Positions 32,470 to 44,150 of a stretch of 64,000 nt of DNA are shown here, one piece after another. The DNA comes from Amorphophallus konjac (lineage: Eukaryota > Streptophyta > Magnoliopsida > Alismatales > Araceae). The notes under the pieces are model-generated. The model made no database searches and was not told the DNA's origin. It saw only the letters and a list, made by a program, of their open reading frames with translations. The position numbers were made by a program, and so were the translations under genes. The stretch spans positions 1 to 64,000 of the forward strand of contig JAHNEJ010002744.1 of NCBI GenBank assembly GCA_022559845.1, given 5' to 3'. How positions within the stretch are numbered: the first letter of the stretch is position 1; each line of letters starts with the position of its first letter.

Positions 32470-34021
32470 GGGAATCTTGAGCCTGAAAGATACTTCGGGC
32501 ACTTGTTCCCAGAGCCTCCACTTCCTCAACATCAAGGCACTGACCGTGACCTTCCGACTCAAGGCATCGACGACGACATTCATCCTACCCGGCTAATATG
32601 ACAGGGTGAAGTCATAATCCTTCATGAATTCCATCCAACGCCTTTGCCTGAGGTTCAGGTCCCTCTGCAAGAACACGTACCTCAAACACTGATGGTCAGT
32701 GAACACCTCAAACTTCTCGCCGTACAGATAATGCCTCCAAGATCTTCAGTACGAAGATCACCGCCGCCAACTCAAGGTCATGGGTAGGGTAGTTCTCCTC
32801 GTGGGGCTTTAGCTACCGAGATGCATAAGCCACCACTCTACCATGCTGCATCAACACAGCTCTCAATCCAACGTTGGAAGCATCTGTACACACCACGAAA
32901 CCTCCCGATCCAGAAGGTAAAACCAACACCGGAGTCGAGGTGAGCAATCTCTTCAGTTCCCTGAAGCTCTGCTCACACTCCTCAGACCAGACGAAAGGCA
33001 CCTCCTTCCGCGTGAGTCTAGTCATCGGGGCCGCAATGCGAGAAAAATCATGGATAAACCAGCGATAATAACCCGCAAGCCCCAAGAAACTCCGGATCTC
33101 CGTCACCGACCTCGGCCTCGGCCACTGCATTACTGTCTCGACCTTGGCGGGGTCCACGGAAATGACATCACCAGAAATCACGTGCCCCAGAAAGTGCACC
33201 TCACCGAGCCAAAACTCGCACTTGCTGAGCTTCGCATACAACTGGTGATCTCGCAACGTCTGCAGCACCACACCCAAATGGTACGCGTGCTCCTCGGCAG
33301 ACTGCGAATAAATAAGGATGTCATCCACGAAGATGACCACGAATTGGTCTAAATACGGATGAAACACTCTCTGCATCAAGTCCATGAAGGCTGTTGAGGC
33401 ATTGGTGAGCCCAAACGGCATCACCAAAAACTCATAATGCCCGTACCTCGTACTGAATGCAGTCTTCTCCACATCGGACTCGCGAATTCTCAGCTGATAG
33501 TAACCGGACCGCAAATCAATCCGCGAGAACACTCGCGCAGACTGGAGCTGGTCGAACAAATCATCAATCCGTGGCAACGGATACTTGTTCTTAATGGTCA
33601 CTTCATTCAGCTGCCGATAGTCAATGCACAGCCGCAGACTACCGTCCTTCTTCTTCACAAACAACACGGGCGCACCCCAAGGGGAAAAGCTAGGACGAAC
33701 ATACCCCTTGGCCAGCAGCTCCTGCAACTGCGCCCTCAACTCCCTCAACTCAGCGGGGGCCATACGGTAGGGAGCCTTCGCCAAAGGTCCCGTACCAGGC
33801 GCAACCTCGATCACAAAATCGATCTCCCGCTGGGGAGGCAATCCAGGCAACTCCTCGGGAAAAATGTCGGGAAACTCGCACACCACCGGAATGTCCTCGA
33901 CATTCGGCTCCATCCGGTCAGACACAACCACGGACGCGAGAAAACCCTGACAACCAGAAACAGGTAACTGACGGGCTCGAATAGCAGAAATGAGGAATCG
34001 AGAAGAGGTGGAACGGATACC
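32470..34021 (-). pseudogene. Reverse transcriptase and RNase H (Tekay pol)
   Basis: RT open piece 33931-32813, 372 residues, with [13 protein letters not shown], the palm entry [16 protein letters not shown], the active-site FVDDIL (about 33312-33339, a YVDD-type box) and [11 protein letters not shown]. The RNase H part follows but is broken by TAG at 32815-32813 (ASR-stop-LKPHE; Gln in relatives), a single-base insertion near 32740 that shifts the frame, and TAG at 32595-32593. It is in frame with the upstream gag-protease ORF except for one TAA at 34024-34022, so the parental element had one continuous gag-pol frame. Confidence 0.93.
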
Positions 34022-35686
34022 TTAGAAATAGAAGGTCCGCTTGCTCGGATGCTGGAAGTAGACCCTCTTCATTCCACAGTCCACCACCGCTCCATGAGTC
34101 TCGAGCCAATCCATGCCTAGAATCACATCATAATCCCGAAGCTGCAACGCATACAACCTGCCTGGCATACTCCGCCCATCGATCCAAATCGGAACCTGAT
34201 CGAAGCAATACGGAGTGATCATGAAATCACCCGAAGGCAACTCCACTGCCAAATCACAGGACAACTGGGTCACCGGCTCCTCGATGCTCAACGCGAAATC
34301 CTCCGAAATAAACGAATGAGACGCGCCAGAATCAAACAAAACCTGAGCCGCACAACCCAAAATCTGAACGGTACCTTCCACGAGCTGCGACGCCACTGCC
34401 TCTGCCCTGGTCATGTGCGTGATCTGGCCTCGAGCTCTCTGCCTGCCTCCCACACTAGCTGACCTGGGTAGCGGCGGATACTGTCCCTGCTGCTGCTGCC
34501 TCTGCTGCTGGGGAACCTGCTGCTGCGGCGGCCTCTGAGGACAGTCACGCGCCATGTGCCCTGGCTGGTCACACCGAAAACAGATAATCGGCGCCGTGCA
34601 CTGCCTGCCTGGGTGGAACCCACTACACCGTGGACACGGTCCTCGCGACCCACCCACTGATCCCTGACGCTGCAAGGGGATCGGCTGCTGTACACTGCCC
34701 GATGAAGCTTGCCCCTGATCCTTGGTCTTCTTCTTGCCGAACCCTTTCTTGAAAAACTTCTTGACCTTCGTGCCAAAGGACGCAGATCCTATCACCGATG
34801 CTGCCTGTGCCGGCACTCTTGAACCACTCATCGCATCCTGGAAAGAACCCTGCTGCTGGGTAGCCGACTGTTGGCTGCGACCTGACAAGGACTGCCCCTG
34901 GCTGATCGGTCCTCGGGTCCTCTGCATATCCATCTCCAAGGAAGCCGCAACACGAGACGCTGTCTCAAGATCAGTGGCCCCGTTCGCGATCAGATGGTGC
35001 CTCAGCTCCTGCCTCAAGCCCTGAACAAACTGCGCGGTCTTCACCCTCTCATGCTCCATGATGTGAGGTGCATACCGACCCAACTCGACAAATCGGGCCC
35101 TGTACTGCAACACAGACATGTCGCCCTGCACCAGCTCCAGAAACTCCCGCATCCGCTGCGTAGCAACAAAATCTGGACAGTACGTACGCTTGAAAGCACT
35201 CACGAAGTCATCCCACTCGGCCTGCTCAAGTGGATGAAGCTGAAAGGACGTCTTCCACTCGGAAGACCACCACTTCCGAGCCGTACCCTGCAACTGGTTG
35301 TAGGCCAACACCACTCTGTCCTCGGCAGCACTCTTCGCAGAACTGAACACCCGCTCCATCTCATCAAGCCAATCACGAGCCGCATAAGGGTCTGCCTGGC
35401 CGCTGAAGTAAGGTGGATGGAACTATAGAAAGTCCCTCACTGCTCGGCCTGGCCCACCCCTAGCTGACGAGCCCTCACCAGCCTCTCCACCGAACTGCTG
35501 AGACATAAGATGGTACATGCCACGGAAGAAATCCTCGACCCCCGGAACCCTCGCAGTAGCCGCGGCCTCGGTAGCTCCTAGTGGCGCTCTGCTATGCTCC
35601 TCCTGGTCCCCCTGGACCCCCTGCTGGATCTCCTGACCTCCAGCCGACTACCCCTGCTGAGAGCGAGTGCTCCGCCTCGTCGCCAT
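34022..35686 (-). pseudogene. Gag, zinc knuckle and protease (Tekay)
   Basis: The frame begins at an ATG at 35686 (MATRRSTRSQQG) and is interrupted by TAG at 35650-35648 and 35425-35423; the main open stretch is 35359-34022 (445 residues). Visible in order: the retrotransposon gag core (KWWSSEWKTSF, EFLELVQGDMSVLQYRARF), a basic Gln/Ser-rich linker, the CCHC knuckle CFRCDQPGHMARDCP, and an aspartic protease with VLFDSGASHSFI. The product would form the virus-like particle and process it. Both early stops are TAG. Confidence 0.92.
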
Positions 35687-35838
35687 ACTCGCTCCTGGAG
35701 CAAAAGACAGAAAACACGAAAACGGCATGGTCAAGAAAAACACATGATGCCCGATGCCAGTGTCAACTGTACATCATTGCTGTGGACAAGTGGACCACTA
35801 CAATTACCTATGATTCTCATGTAATTCCACAACCGCGC

Positions 35839-35850
35839 TCTGATACCAGC
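35839..35850 (-). promoter_or_regulatory. Primer binding site, initiator tRNA-Met
   Basis: On the minus strand, GCTGGTATCAGAGC is adjacent to the 5' LTR. TGGTATCAGAGC is the standard plant iMet PBS. Confidence 0.92.
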
Positions 35851-38473
35851 TGTAACGACCCGAGAATCCGATTACCGAGAAGGCCCGATAACCCGAGACT
35901 CGCACCATCACCCATGAGCCCGAAGACTCGGAAGGGTTAGAAGGATGGTGTGGAAACTACGCAAGCATCACAAGTAATTGCAGAAATTAAACATATACAA
36001 TATTAAGCAGGAAATAAATTAGCAATTTACATGGTCCACAATAGAAAAATAACAACAACAGTAGTCCACAACTAGTACAGAGACAAGAAAAGAAAGTACA
36101 GCTATACGGGGCATACCCTGGCTCTGACCTCTGGCACTACCTCTGGGCACCCGCACCACGCTGCACCCCAGACGCGCTCTCCCGGGGCGGCGCCTCACCT
36201 GAAACACGGTGAAAACACGCAGGGAATGAGTCTTAGAACAAGACTCAGTAGGGATCACTCGAACCCTACCTCGCAGGACGGGAAACCACTACGCTAGCGG
36301 TAAGAGAGTACCTCGGAAAGGAAAGCCCTGTACTCTACTAAACAAAGGTCCTACTGCACGTAAACCGGCACACGTGCCACGGTGAGACAACCGAAGCTCA
36401 ACGGTCGACCCAATAAAACCCGAAGGTCAGAAACACATGATTGACAGTCTGTCACTCCGTACTCGACAGGAGTACCTCCCACTAGAAGCACAGCCGGTAG
36501 CGTCCCCTGACGACTTACACCGCACCGCAGGTGAACTGCCTGACGTGGTAGCGCCTACCCAAGGCACGAACACCACACAAGTAACAACAAACAAGTGACT
36601 AGCTGGGGTCACGCCCGTCGACGTGGGTCCAACCGCCCCCAACCACGTGTGCACACACAGACCGCGCGTCCCTGGTCTGGCCCTCTGACCGGTTTTCCCC
36701 TCAGCCGGACTCTGGCTGCAAGACGTGGGGCCCGACGGCAACCGGTCCACAAACCGCCTCTAAGGGTAAGCCCGTACACCACTCCCCGGTGCGACCGGTA
36801 CCGCGTACTGGTAGGCTACGACTAGTGGAGGGTCACTGAAGGAGTAGACTCTCAAGTCACGGAAAATGACGTCACAACCGGACGGTACGAGGAACGCTCC
36901 TCGTACAAATCACCGTCGCACGGCGATAGAAGCCGACAACACATCTCCCGGTACCGCTCGGCATGACGAGAGACAAGCCGACACGACCCGTCCCCTTAAT
37001 CGGTCCATCTCGGGCCGCTCAGGGATGTGCGGTCCCATAAGGGCCGCACAAGGCTTAAACGGCCAGGACGTGACCGTTCTACCCCAGGTCCAACGAGAAG
37101 ATGAACGGCCACCACGGGCCCGTTCAACTGATGTGCGGACCATTCACGGCCGCACGTGGGTGATGAACGGTCCGATATTGGCCGTTCTTCTCCCAACGGT
37201 AATAAACCTGAACGGTTAGGCCGTAGCCGCACTAGGGAAGAGCGGTTAGGGATTAACCGTTCAAGGGTTGTGCGGCCAAGACCTAGCCGCACACCCGGTC
37301 AACGCATCAGACGACGTACGGCCAGCCCCTGGCCGCACGAAGGGTTAGCGGCCATCTCATAGCCGCTCACCCCGGCGCGCTGTATAACGGTAAAACTCAA
37401 CGGTCAAAAATCCAGGGTTGGGCGGTCGCTATGGGTCCGCACTACAGGATATGCGGTCTCACGATAGACCGCACAAGCCCACTGCGCGCCGAGCCCAGCC
37501 AAAGCGCGCCGAGCCGATGAACGGTCCGAACATCACCGCACAAGGGTTGTGCGGCCACTGGTTCGACCGCACATCGCTCACCGGCGCGAAAACGGCGAAC
37601 CTCGCCGGAATCGCCCAATTCGACCCCATACAAGCCCCACGAAGGGGGAAACGAAAGGAAATCGGCCCCCAAGCTCCCCTAGCATGATTCTACGCTCCCG
37701 AAACACGGAATCGTGGCTTAAAATGATGGATCGGGCGGTCACTCCCCAAAGCATGCACGACCCTTCCCGGCGCGAAAACAACCCCTCTCGACCTCGTCTC
37801 GGGCTAACACTCGCGGAGAAGGAAGACAATAGGCTAAGGAACGTCACCCTACCTCTGGTCCGCGACGAGACGCGCCGATCCAAGCCCGAAACCACGAAGA
37901 ATGCCGATAGAACTTCGCCTTCCCACGCTTCCCACGCTCACCGCACGCCCGTACGATCTCCTCGTCGTCACCCACGTCCTCGCGCCGTCGCACCGCCGCC
38001 TTCTGCAGCCGGAACGGAGGTTGCCGCGCTCGAACGGGAGAGAGAGAGAGTGAGAGGGCGGCCACGATCGTGAGAGAGGAATAAGAAGAAAGGAAAAAGA
38101 AGAATAAAAATAAAAGAAAATGGGGGGGTTTAAATAGGAAATCCGGAAATTCCAGAAAATACCAAAAAATAGTAAATTATATTTCCGGAATCCTCGGGAC
38201 GCACCGATCGCAACGGTACCACTCGTGCCCAGGTGAACGGCCCGGTTCACCCGCAGCGAGGTTCCGAAGGAATTGCTGAAACACACATCGGAAATCGGAA
38301 AACACGCGTGGAAAAGCCGCGGAACGCCTCCGGGCCTCCGAAACAACTCCGGATCGCGCTGATCCGAACACGAAAGCTGCCCGAAACGATTTTTGGACAC
38401 AACGGAGCTGGACACTCCGAAAAACCAGATCCGGGACCCCCGAATAAGCATCCGAAAGGTCCGGGATATTACA
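35851..38473 (-). repeat. 5' LTR of Tekay-type element
   Basis: 2,623 bp, near-identical to 28313-30941 apart from scattered substitutions (mostly transitions) and small indels in the A/G-rich tract at 38040-38130. It would hold the active promoter, read leftwards. Confidence 0.93.
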
Positions 38474-38478
38474 TGTTT

Positions 38479-41400
38479 CACCTCCAGACTGCCCCCCCAG
38501 AGCCGGTGCACTCCCTCCCTCCCGTTCACTCGGCACACCCTCTGCCTTGCCCCTGTCGGCACACACCAACGGGCCTTGCCCGGCACACCCTGCTGGGTCT
38601 TACCCGGCACACCTACCGCTTATCCCTTCCCCAGCACACTTGCCGTCCCCCTTCATCCGGCACACCGGTCCGTCCCGTCCACCCGGCACACCAGCCACTT
38701 AGCCCCCCCCATCCGGCACGCCCTTGGCTCGTTCCTACCGGCACACTTAGCATGTTCTAGCCTAGTGTCTCCCATTTACTGATTTCTCCGGGCTTTCTAA
38801 AGTTTTCTTAAAGGTGTTGCTGCCCTTGGCACACACCTCAAGTTGTTGGGTCACGCCACTCCTTGTGGGCGTGTTCCCCTTACACCCCATAGCATCTTGG
38901 TCAAGGGGAGATGCTGCCGAATTTTCAGCAGAATTAACATAATGAAAGAAAAGCATTAATGCAAAAGGAAATGACAAATAAACAGATTAAACACCAACGA
39001 AACGGCCTCGCTAAAATAACAACGAACCCCGAAAATCCTGAATAACTGAACACATGCATCTTTATGACAGGTTGCCGAACATAACTACAAACACGATCTG
39101 CATGAATAAGAGAAAACCAGACCAAAATCCCTATGCATACATTTCATGAATAAAAGAAGACTCCTCACATGAGTCTCATTAACAAGGGGACCTCCTCTCA
39201 TACTTTACTCCACCTACATGGACGTTGTCCCAGCTGCATTGACCCTTCACCCCAGGCTTGGCTTGCCTTGACCGGTACCCTCCAACCGGTGCACTCTCAG
39301 CCCAACCTTCACTCGGTGCACCCTTGACTTCCTTACCCGGCACACTCTGCCTTCGCCCTGTCCGGCACACTCCAACGTCTCCCTGCCGGCACGCCCTGCC
39401 CAGCCTCTCCCGGCACACTCTCTATGCCTCCACCCGGTACAGCCTTAGCTCCCTACCCGGTGCATTCTCACCTCCCTCCAGCGGTACACCATCCAACAAC
39501 CCCGCCCTTCACACATCTTCCACGTGCGCTGACCTCGCCCCTCGCATGCACAGATCCGACACACTCCCAGTGCCCTTTCACACCTTAAACCCCTGCCTTG
39601 CCCAGACCGGCATAGACCTCAATCTTCATACGCGCTGACCCTGCCCCAGGCATGCACAAACCTCGATCTTCAGTCGCACTGACTTGCATTCTAGCTTAGC
39701 CAAAACCTGCACAGACCCTGGCAAGCCCCAGCCTTCGAGTGTGCGCAGACCCTACCAAACACGCGCAAGCCCGGCCGCATGTGCACCAACCCAACCCCAT
39801 CATGCACCGACCTTGTCCCTCGCACGCATGAAACCTGCACCGACCTCGCTCACACCTGGCCGCCCGTGTGCACCGACCCCGCACAGATCCCAGCCCGTGT
39901 GCACCGACCTGGCCATAGCGCGGTTGAAGGCTGCACCGACCTCCTCCCTGTGCGGCTGCACGCATGCACCGACCTGGCCACATGTGCACCGACCTAGCCC
40001 TAATGCGCATCGGCCCTAACTCTTGCCTCTTAGCCCAAACATTGCACAGGCCAAACTTGCACCGACTATGCCCATTGACCCAATAAAACTTGCACCGACC
40101 CAGCCCCGCCTGCACAGGCCCTAGCCCATTCAAACATTGCACTGACCTTGGCAGCCCAAGCCTCAAACGTGCACAGACCTCAAGTGAAACATGCATCGAC
40201 CCAACGCAGACCTTGCCCAAACTTGCACCGACCTCCCTTTGGTCCCTTTGGCCCATCCTCCCATACATGCCCCAAACGCAACAAAAAAATAAATAATAAT
40301 AATAATAATAACAATAAATCCACAAAAGAGATAAATAATAACAAAAATTAAATAACAATAATAAATTCAAAAAATGAATAAATAAATAATAATAAGGAAG
40401 GAACATGTAATAATACTAATAAGCTCAAAAAATATATAATAAATAATCAAATAATGATAAACTAAACAAGTAATAATAATAACAAACTCACACAAAATGT
40501 ATAAAAGTAACATAAAATAATAAAAAAGGGGTCTAAACAACAATAAGATGATGAGACCCGCTCCGCAGCCTCATTTCTCCTCGAGACCCGGTGTAAAGGG
40601 AATATTAATGCCGCCCCTCCAAGTCGGGCTCGGACCTTGGGAACCATCCCGATACGGCATTAATCCTACATTACTCTGGGCCGATAGTTCGTCAAACCGT
40701 ACTCGTTCCCGTTGGGATTCGTTCCCGCTCTTTCATTGAGATTGCTGTAAACTCGGCACACATTTGTACGAGTTTATTTCCGTTTACGTCGTACCTTCGA
40801 TACGGACCTTTGTCCGAACATAAAGCGGTCCATGAATGACCGACAAAACCTGAATGGAATGAGACGGCTCTCGTCCTCCTTGAACCCTACGCATGGGAAT
40901 ATCGATAAGACCTCTGTGAGTCACGCTTGGACCTCAGGTTCGTCCCAACCATGGTCATTGCTTGACCCACATCCTAGGCCTATAGCTAGCCATCTCTGTA
41001 CACGTCTTCGTTTTGGAATCTAATCCCGGGACACTTTCCCGCTGCCCTTCGGCACCGAAAATATTAACAATGCCCACGCAAGCCTCGCTTTGACCGCGGG
41101 AAACTTCCCCAGAATGGTCCTGTCTTGATTTTCCACCGGCCAAATAAACTCCCTGATTTTGACCACTCTGATCGGGATTTAACCAAATGTTTCCCTTTCA
41201 TATTAATAGTAAATTTGCCGTACCCCGACATACACATGCTCCGATTTTCCCGTGACGATCACTCTACCCTCAAGCCGGACACTCGTCCGAATATCAAATG
41301 GTCCCCTGAGTGACCGACATGTTTCAAATGCTTGCTTCCCTAGACATAGGGCTTTCCGACTGATTCAGGATCACTATCGTCTTGCTTCTCTCGATATAAA

Positions 41401-41673
41401 TTTTCGGCCATGAGGCCCTGATTCCCCGCGATTAATCAAGGGTGTTCCTCTTTTCGAGGGGATATAAATAACGCCGTGACCTTTATGGCGCGGCGGATTT
41501 TGGTCCCGACACGAATCACTCAATCGTCTGATTAGTCAGATCGAGCGCACCAAGGGCTTCCATGAAACCTGAACAAATCGTCACTTTGTGACTGGCACGC
41601 CCTCGCACTAAATAAATGAATTAACCCGATCAACAAACATCAGAGTCTTTTTCGAATTTTAGTGCGTCCACAA
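38479..41673 (+). repeat. 3' LTR of the large element, part 3
   Basis: Continues from part 2. 38487-39284 is absent from the 5' LTR; the rest matches 8347-10772, with the CGGCACAC/GCACCGACC arrays (39280-40250), the AAT microsatellite (40285-40530) and the non-repetitive end. It ends GTCCACAA, followed by the AGATT duplication (41674-41678). Confidence 0.9.
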
Positions 41674-41678
41674 AGATT

Positions 41679-41790
41679 CGAGTTTCCTAGTTGATATTTC
41701 TTCACATTTGTTTAAATCGGGTAAAGTCATCTAAAAGTTTGTTATCATCCAATTCATCCCCCTCTTAGGTGTCATTGATCGCGAGACTTA
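41679..41790 (+). repeat. SIRE-like 3' LTR, remaining end
   Basis: Carries the CCAATTCATCCCCCTCTTAG signature of SIRE-type LTR ends. GAGACTTAA at 41783-41791 is the inverted complement of the LTR start TGTTAAGTCTC minus the last two bases, which puts the end near 41790; the CA terminus appears mutated. Confidence 0.6.
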
Positions 41791-42366
41791 AATCCCTTGT
41801 TTCACATATTAGCATGGACAAAGAGTGGATGGGGGATCGTCAACTTGAAATAGATCTTTCGGGAATGGATTGTCTTTTGAGGAGGAACGCAAAGATATTT
41901 TATTTTGGAATTCCTATCATCGTACGCCCTGTGCAGTTGAAAAGGTAATAGAAGCTCGTCTATTCGAGAAGAAATCACTGCCGAAAGTTAGCTAGCCTTT
42001 CATCTTTAGTGATGCTTAGGATCATGATATGTTTCTTGCTTCCGGGTTAGACTTCATTTACGACACAATATTTAAGGTTGGTTAATCAGTTGGTTCGTTG
42101 ATTGTCCCATCTGATATTGTTATCTCGGGAACCATCCCACGTCGATATTGTGTGGCAAGATTTTTGCGAGAAACATGAGAAGCGACACCCCAAGACTCTT
42201 CATATGATCATTCATGATAGACACGTAGTTTATCTGCTTGTGATCATCTTTATTGTGCTCCAACATTTTAAAATTTGATGATAAATCTGTTCGAACCATA
42301 ATAGAATTGACGTAGATATTGTCCGAAAACATAAGTTTGATCTAATACATATGGATCGGTGCTAAC
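41791..42366. other. Intergenic sequence, nothing recognised
   Basis: AT-rich sequence with only short, motif-free open frames. It separates the transposon nest from the eIF2B-epsilon promoter. Confidence 0.5.
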
Positions 42367-42841
42367 CATGGTTTGACAAATCAGGACGAGACGGCTTGAA
42401 CCGCCCGTCCTGTCCCGTCCCACCCACAGATCGGGACGATCGATCTGTGGGACGCAACTGGGACACTTCATATGCTTCGTATATATGATATTTTATTGTA
42501 AATATATAATATTTTATAGATAAGATGGTTAAATGTCTTCATTGATTTGGAGGCGATTTGAGTTCTAAACTCATCAATTACATGTGTTTTTTTGATTTCT
42601 TTTTGAGATTTTTATATAAAAAACTTAAAATTTTAAGGGCGTTCACAAGATTCAAAATCAAGACATCTTAAACAAAGTGCATGGATCACTTAACCGACTA
42701 AATTAAAAATTTTATTATATTATTTTATATATAAAGATTCTTTTTATTTTAACATTTTACGAAATGATCTGATGTGGAGCGGGATGATATCATATCATAC
42801 GTCTCGACGTAAAATTGGGACGTCCGAGCCAAACAAATTTG
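42367..42841. mobile_element. hAT-like MITE upstream of the eIF2B-epsilon gene
   Basis: Flanked by identical GGTGCTAAC at 42358-42366 and 42842-42850 (8-9 bp TSD). Ends are CATGG...and...ATTTG with weak inverted similarity around GGACG. An internal hairpin, CCCACAGATC/GATCTGTGGG, lies at 42423-42451. No coding region. The hAT assignment rests on the TSD length and CA/TG ends. Confidence 0.6.
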
Positions 42842-43082
42842 GGTGCTAACTAGATTTCGATCCGATCTCAATTGAAATGAATCAAATGATGCACTTCTAG
42901 GGGAGTCATTTGATATATCAAGTGTATTTTAGTTTTCCTTTTACGGGACGAGAGATCACTCCAGGCGGGGTGAGGGTCCCCTGTACCGTCCCTTCCCCTG
43001 CACCCACCGCCGGCCAGTTTCTCTCCCTCCCCCCCGGCGCACAGTTCTCCTTATTCTTCTTCCACCACACCTCACCCCCCTC

Positions 43083-43088
43083 TATAAA
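43083..43088 (+). promoter_or_regulatory. TATA-like box, eIF2B-epsilon promoter
   Basis: TATAAA in a C/T-rich, otherwise GC-rich region. If used, transcription would start near 43115, giving a long leader of about 900 nt that may contain an intron. A later start in the pyrimidine-rich tract 43740-43830 is equally possible. Confidence 0.35.
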
Positions 43089-43195
43089 CCCATACTGCGC
43101 CACCCCATCTCCTCCTTCCTCCATCCCTCTGTCCGCAACCCCATCGCCTTGTAAACCTTAGCCCAGACCACACTGCGTCCCCTCCGTCGCGATCG

Positions 43196-43204
43196 AAACC
43201 CTAG
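43196..43204 (+). promoter_or_regulatory. Telo-box (AAACCCTAG)
   Basis: The exact plant telo-box motif, enriched near the transcription starts of translation-apparatus genes. This fits a gene for an initiation factor subunit. Confidence 0.55.
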
Positions 43205-43931
43205 CCGCCCAAGTCCCTGCGCCTCCCACGTCCTTCCCACGGCGGATTCCACCACCACAAACGCTCCGCCGTCACCACCCTCCCTCCCCTCTGAATTGTT
43301 CTCTCCCTCAGTCCTCAAGGCACCCCGCCCCTGCTTGCGGTCCGGCTTCCACTCCGCCGGCGTCACGAGGAACCGGCCGCCCCGCCTGTGGAGGATCACC
43401 GTCGGCCCTCCCTGCGACGACGGCCACCTCCCCCTCCGCCACCATCTGCTGAGAACGCCGCCCCAGCATCACACCGGCGCCCTCGCCCCGACCCCGCCTG
43501 CACGGGTCCGACAGCAGCACCGGCCCCGCCCGCCTACGCTGCCAGTACCTCTCGCCGGCCGCCACCCTCGGCTCCCTCCCTCTTCTTCCTCCAGTGTTGC
43601 AGGAGGGCCGCCCCACTAGTCACCGGCCAGATATAGCCCTTCAACTCGACCGGACGCCGAACGCCGCCGGCAGCACAGCGCCGGTGTACTCGCCCGCCAT
43701 CCGACGGCCAACGGCAGCCCCACCTGCACTTGCCGCTGCTTCCCCCATTTCTTTCCCTCTCTTGTGTGTTTTCTCTCCCGAAGCTGTTCTCTCTCTCATT
43801 CTTCTCTCTCTCTCCCCCCTCCCGTTCTCTTGCGATTCTGACAGTCAACAAAACAAGAAAGAAGGCAACAAAAAAAGAAAAAAAGAAGAGACAAAGAAAA
43901 AAAACAATCACGGTTCCACGTCTTGTTCCGC

Positions 43932-43973
43932 ATGATGATCGCTTTCCATAAATATCGGCAATCTATTGTGTAG
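43932..43973 (+). promoter_or_regulatory. Short upstream ORF in the eIF2B-epsilon leader
   Basis: ATGATGATC...GTGTAG encodes MMIAFHKYRQSIV. It ends 45 bases before the main ATG at 44019 and lies in a different frame context closed by TAG. If the leader is unspliced here, it could modulate translation of an eIF2B subunit. Confidence 0.45.
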
Positions 43974-44018
43974 TCCTTTCTCAAGTGACTCGTCGGAGGT
44001 CACTCGGTGCTCGAGGGA

Positions 44019-44150
44019 ATGTCGCAGAGGAGGGGGGCCAGGGCGTCCGGGGAAGACCCGGAGGAGCTCGCCCGCGTGCCCTTGCAGGCAGTCCTCTTGG
44101 CCGACAGCTTCACCCAGAAGTTCCGCCCCATCACCATGGAGCGTCCCAAG
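44019..44150 (+). CDS. eIF2B-epsilon exon 1
   Basis: 44 codons, MSQRRGARASGEDPEELARV to ITMERPK, ending in phase 0 before donor AAG|GTGAGT. It contains the start of the nucleotidyltransferase-like fold. Intron 1 is 431 bp (44151-44581). Confidence 0.93.

Larger units (their letters stand above)
28313..38473 (-). mobile_element. Tekay/Del-type Ty3 chromovirus retrotransposon
   Basis: Complete 10,161-bp insertion flanked by TGTTT at 28308-28312 and 38474-38478. On the minus strand: 5' LTR 38473-35851, PBS of initiator tRNA-Met type, gag with a zinc knuckle, protease, RT, RNase H, integrase with a C-terminal chromodomain-like tail, polypurine tract, and 3' LTR 30941-28313. Long LTRs (2.6 kb) and the chromodomain-type end fit the Tekay lineage. 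The two LTRs differ by roughly 5 percent in the 280 bp I compared by eye. The coding region has seven stops and one frameshift, so this copy is dead. Confidence 0.95.
6967..41673 (+). mobile_element. Large non-autonomous LTR element with tandem-repeat interior, carrying two nested elements
   Basis: The whole insertion lies between AGATT duplications (6962-6966 and 41674-41678) in the SIRE-like LTR. Both LTRs start GTGGACAC and end GTCCACAA. A primer binding site follows the left LTR (10776) and a polypurine tract precedes the right one (about 19800-19813), so it runs left to right. The interior (9.0 kb) contains no gag or pol, which makes it a LARD-type passenger. Without the two nested insertions it would be about 17.6 kb. 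Relation to the Tat/Ogre group is suggested only by size, interior tandem repeats and a possible tRNA-Arg primer site. Confidence 0.85.

Noticed and set aside
42423..42451. 10-bp inverted repeat as a transcription terminator or miRNA precursor
   Set aside because: It lies within the MITE, is too short for a miRNA precursor, and rho-independent terminators do not apply to plant nuclear genes.
43296..43935. ORFs in the GC-rich region before exon 1
   Set aside because: Low-complexity Pro/Arg/Ser frames on both strands, no continuity with the eIF2B-epsilon frame (in-frame stop at 43986); treated as leader or promoter.
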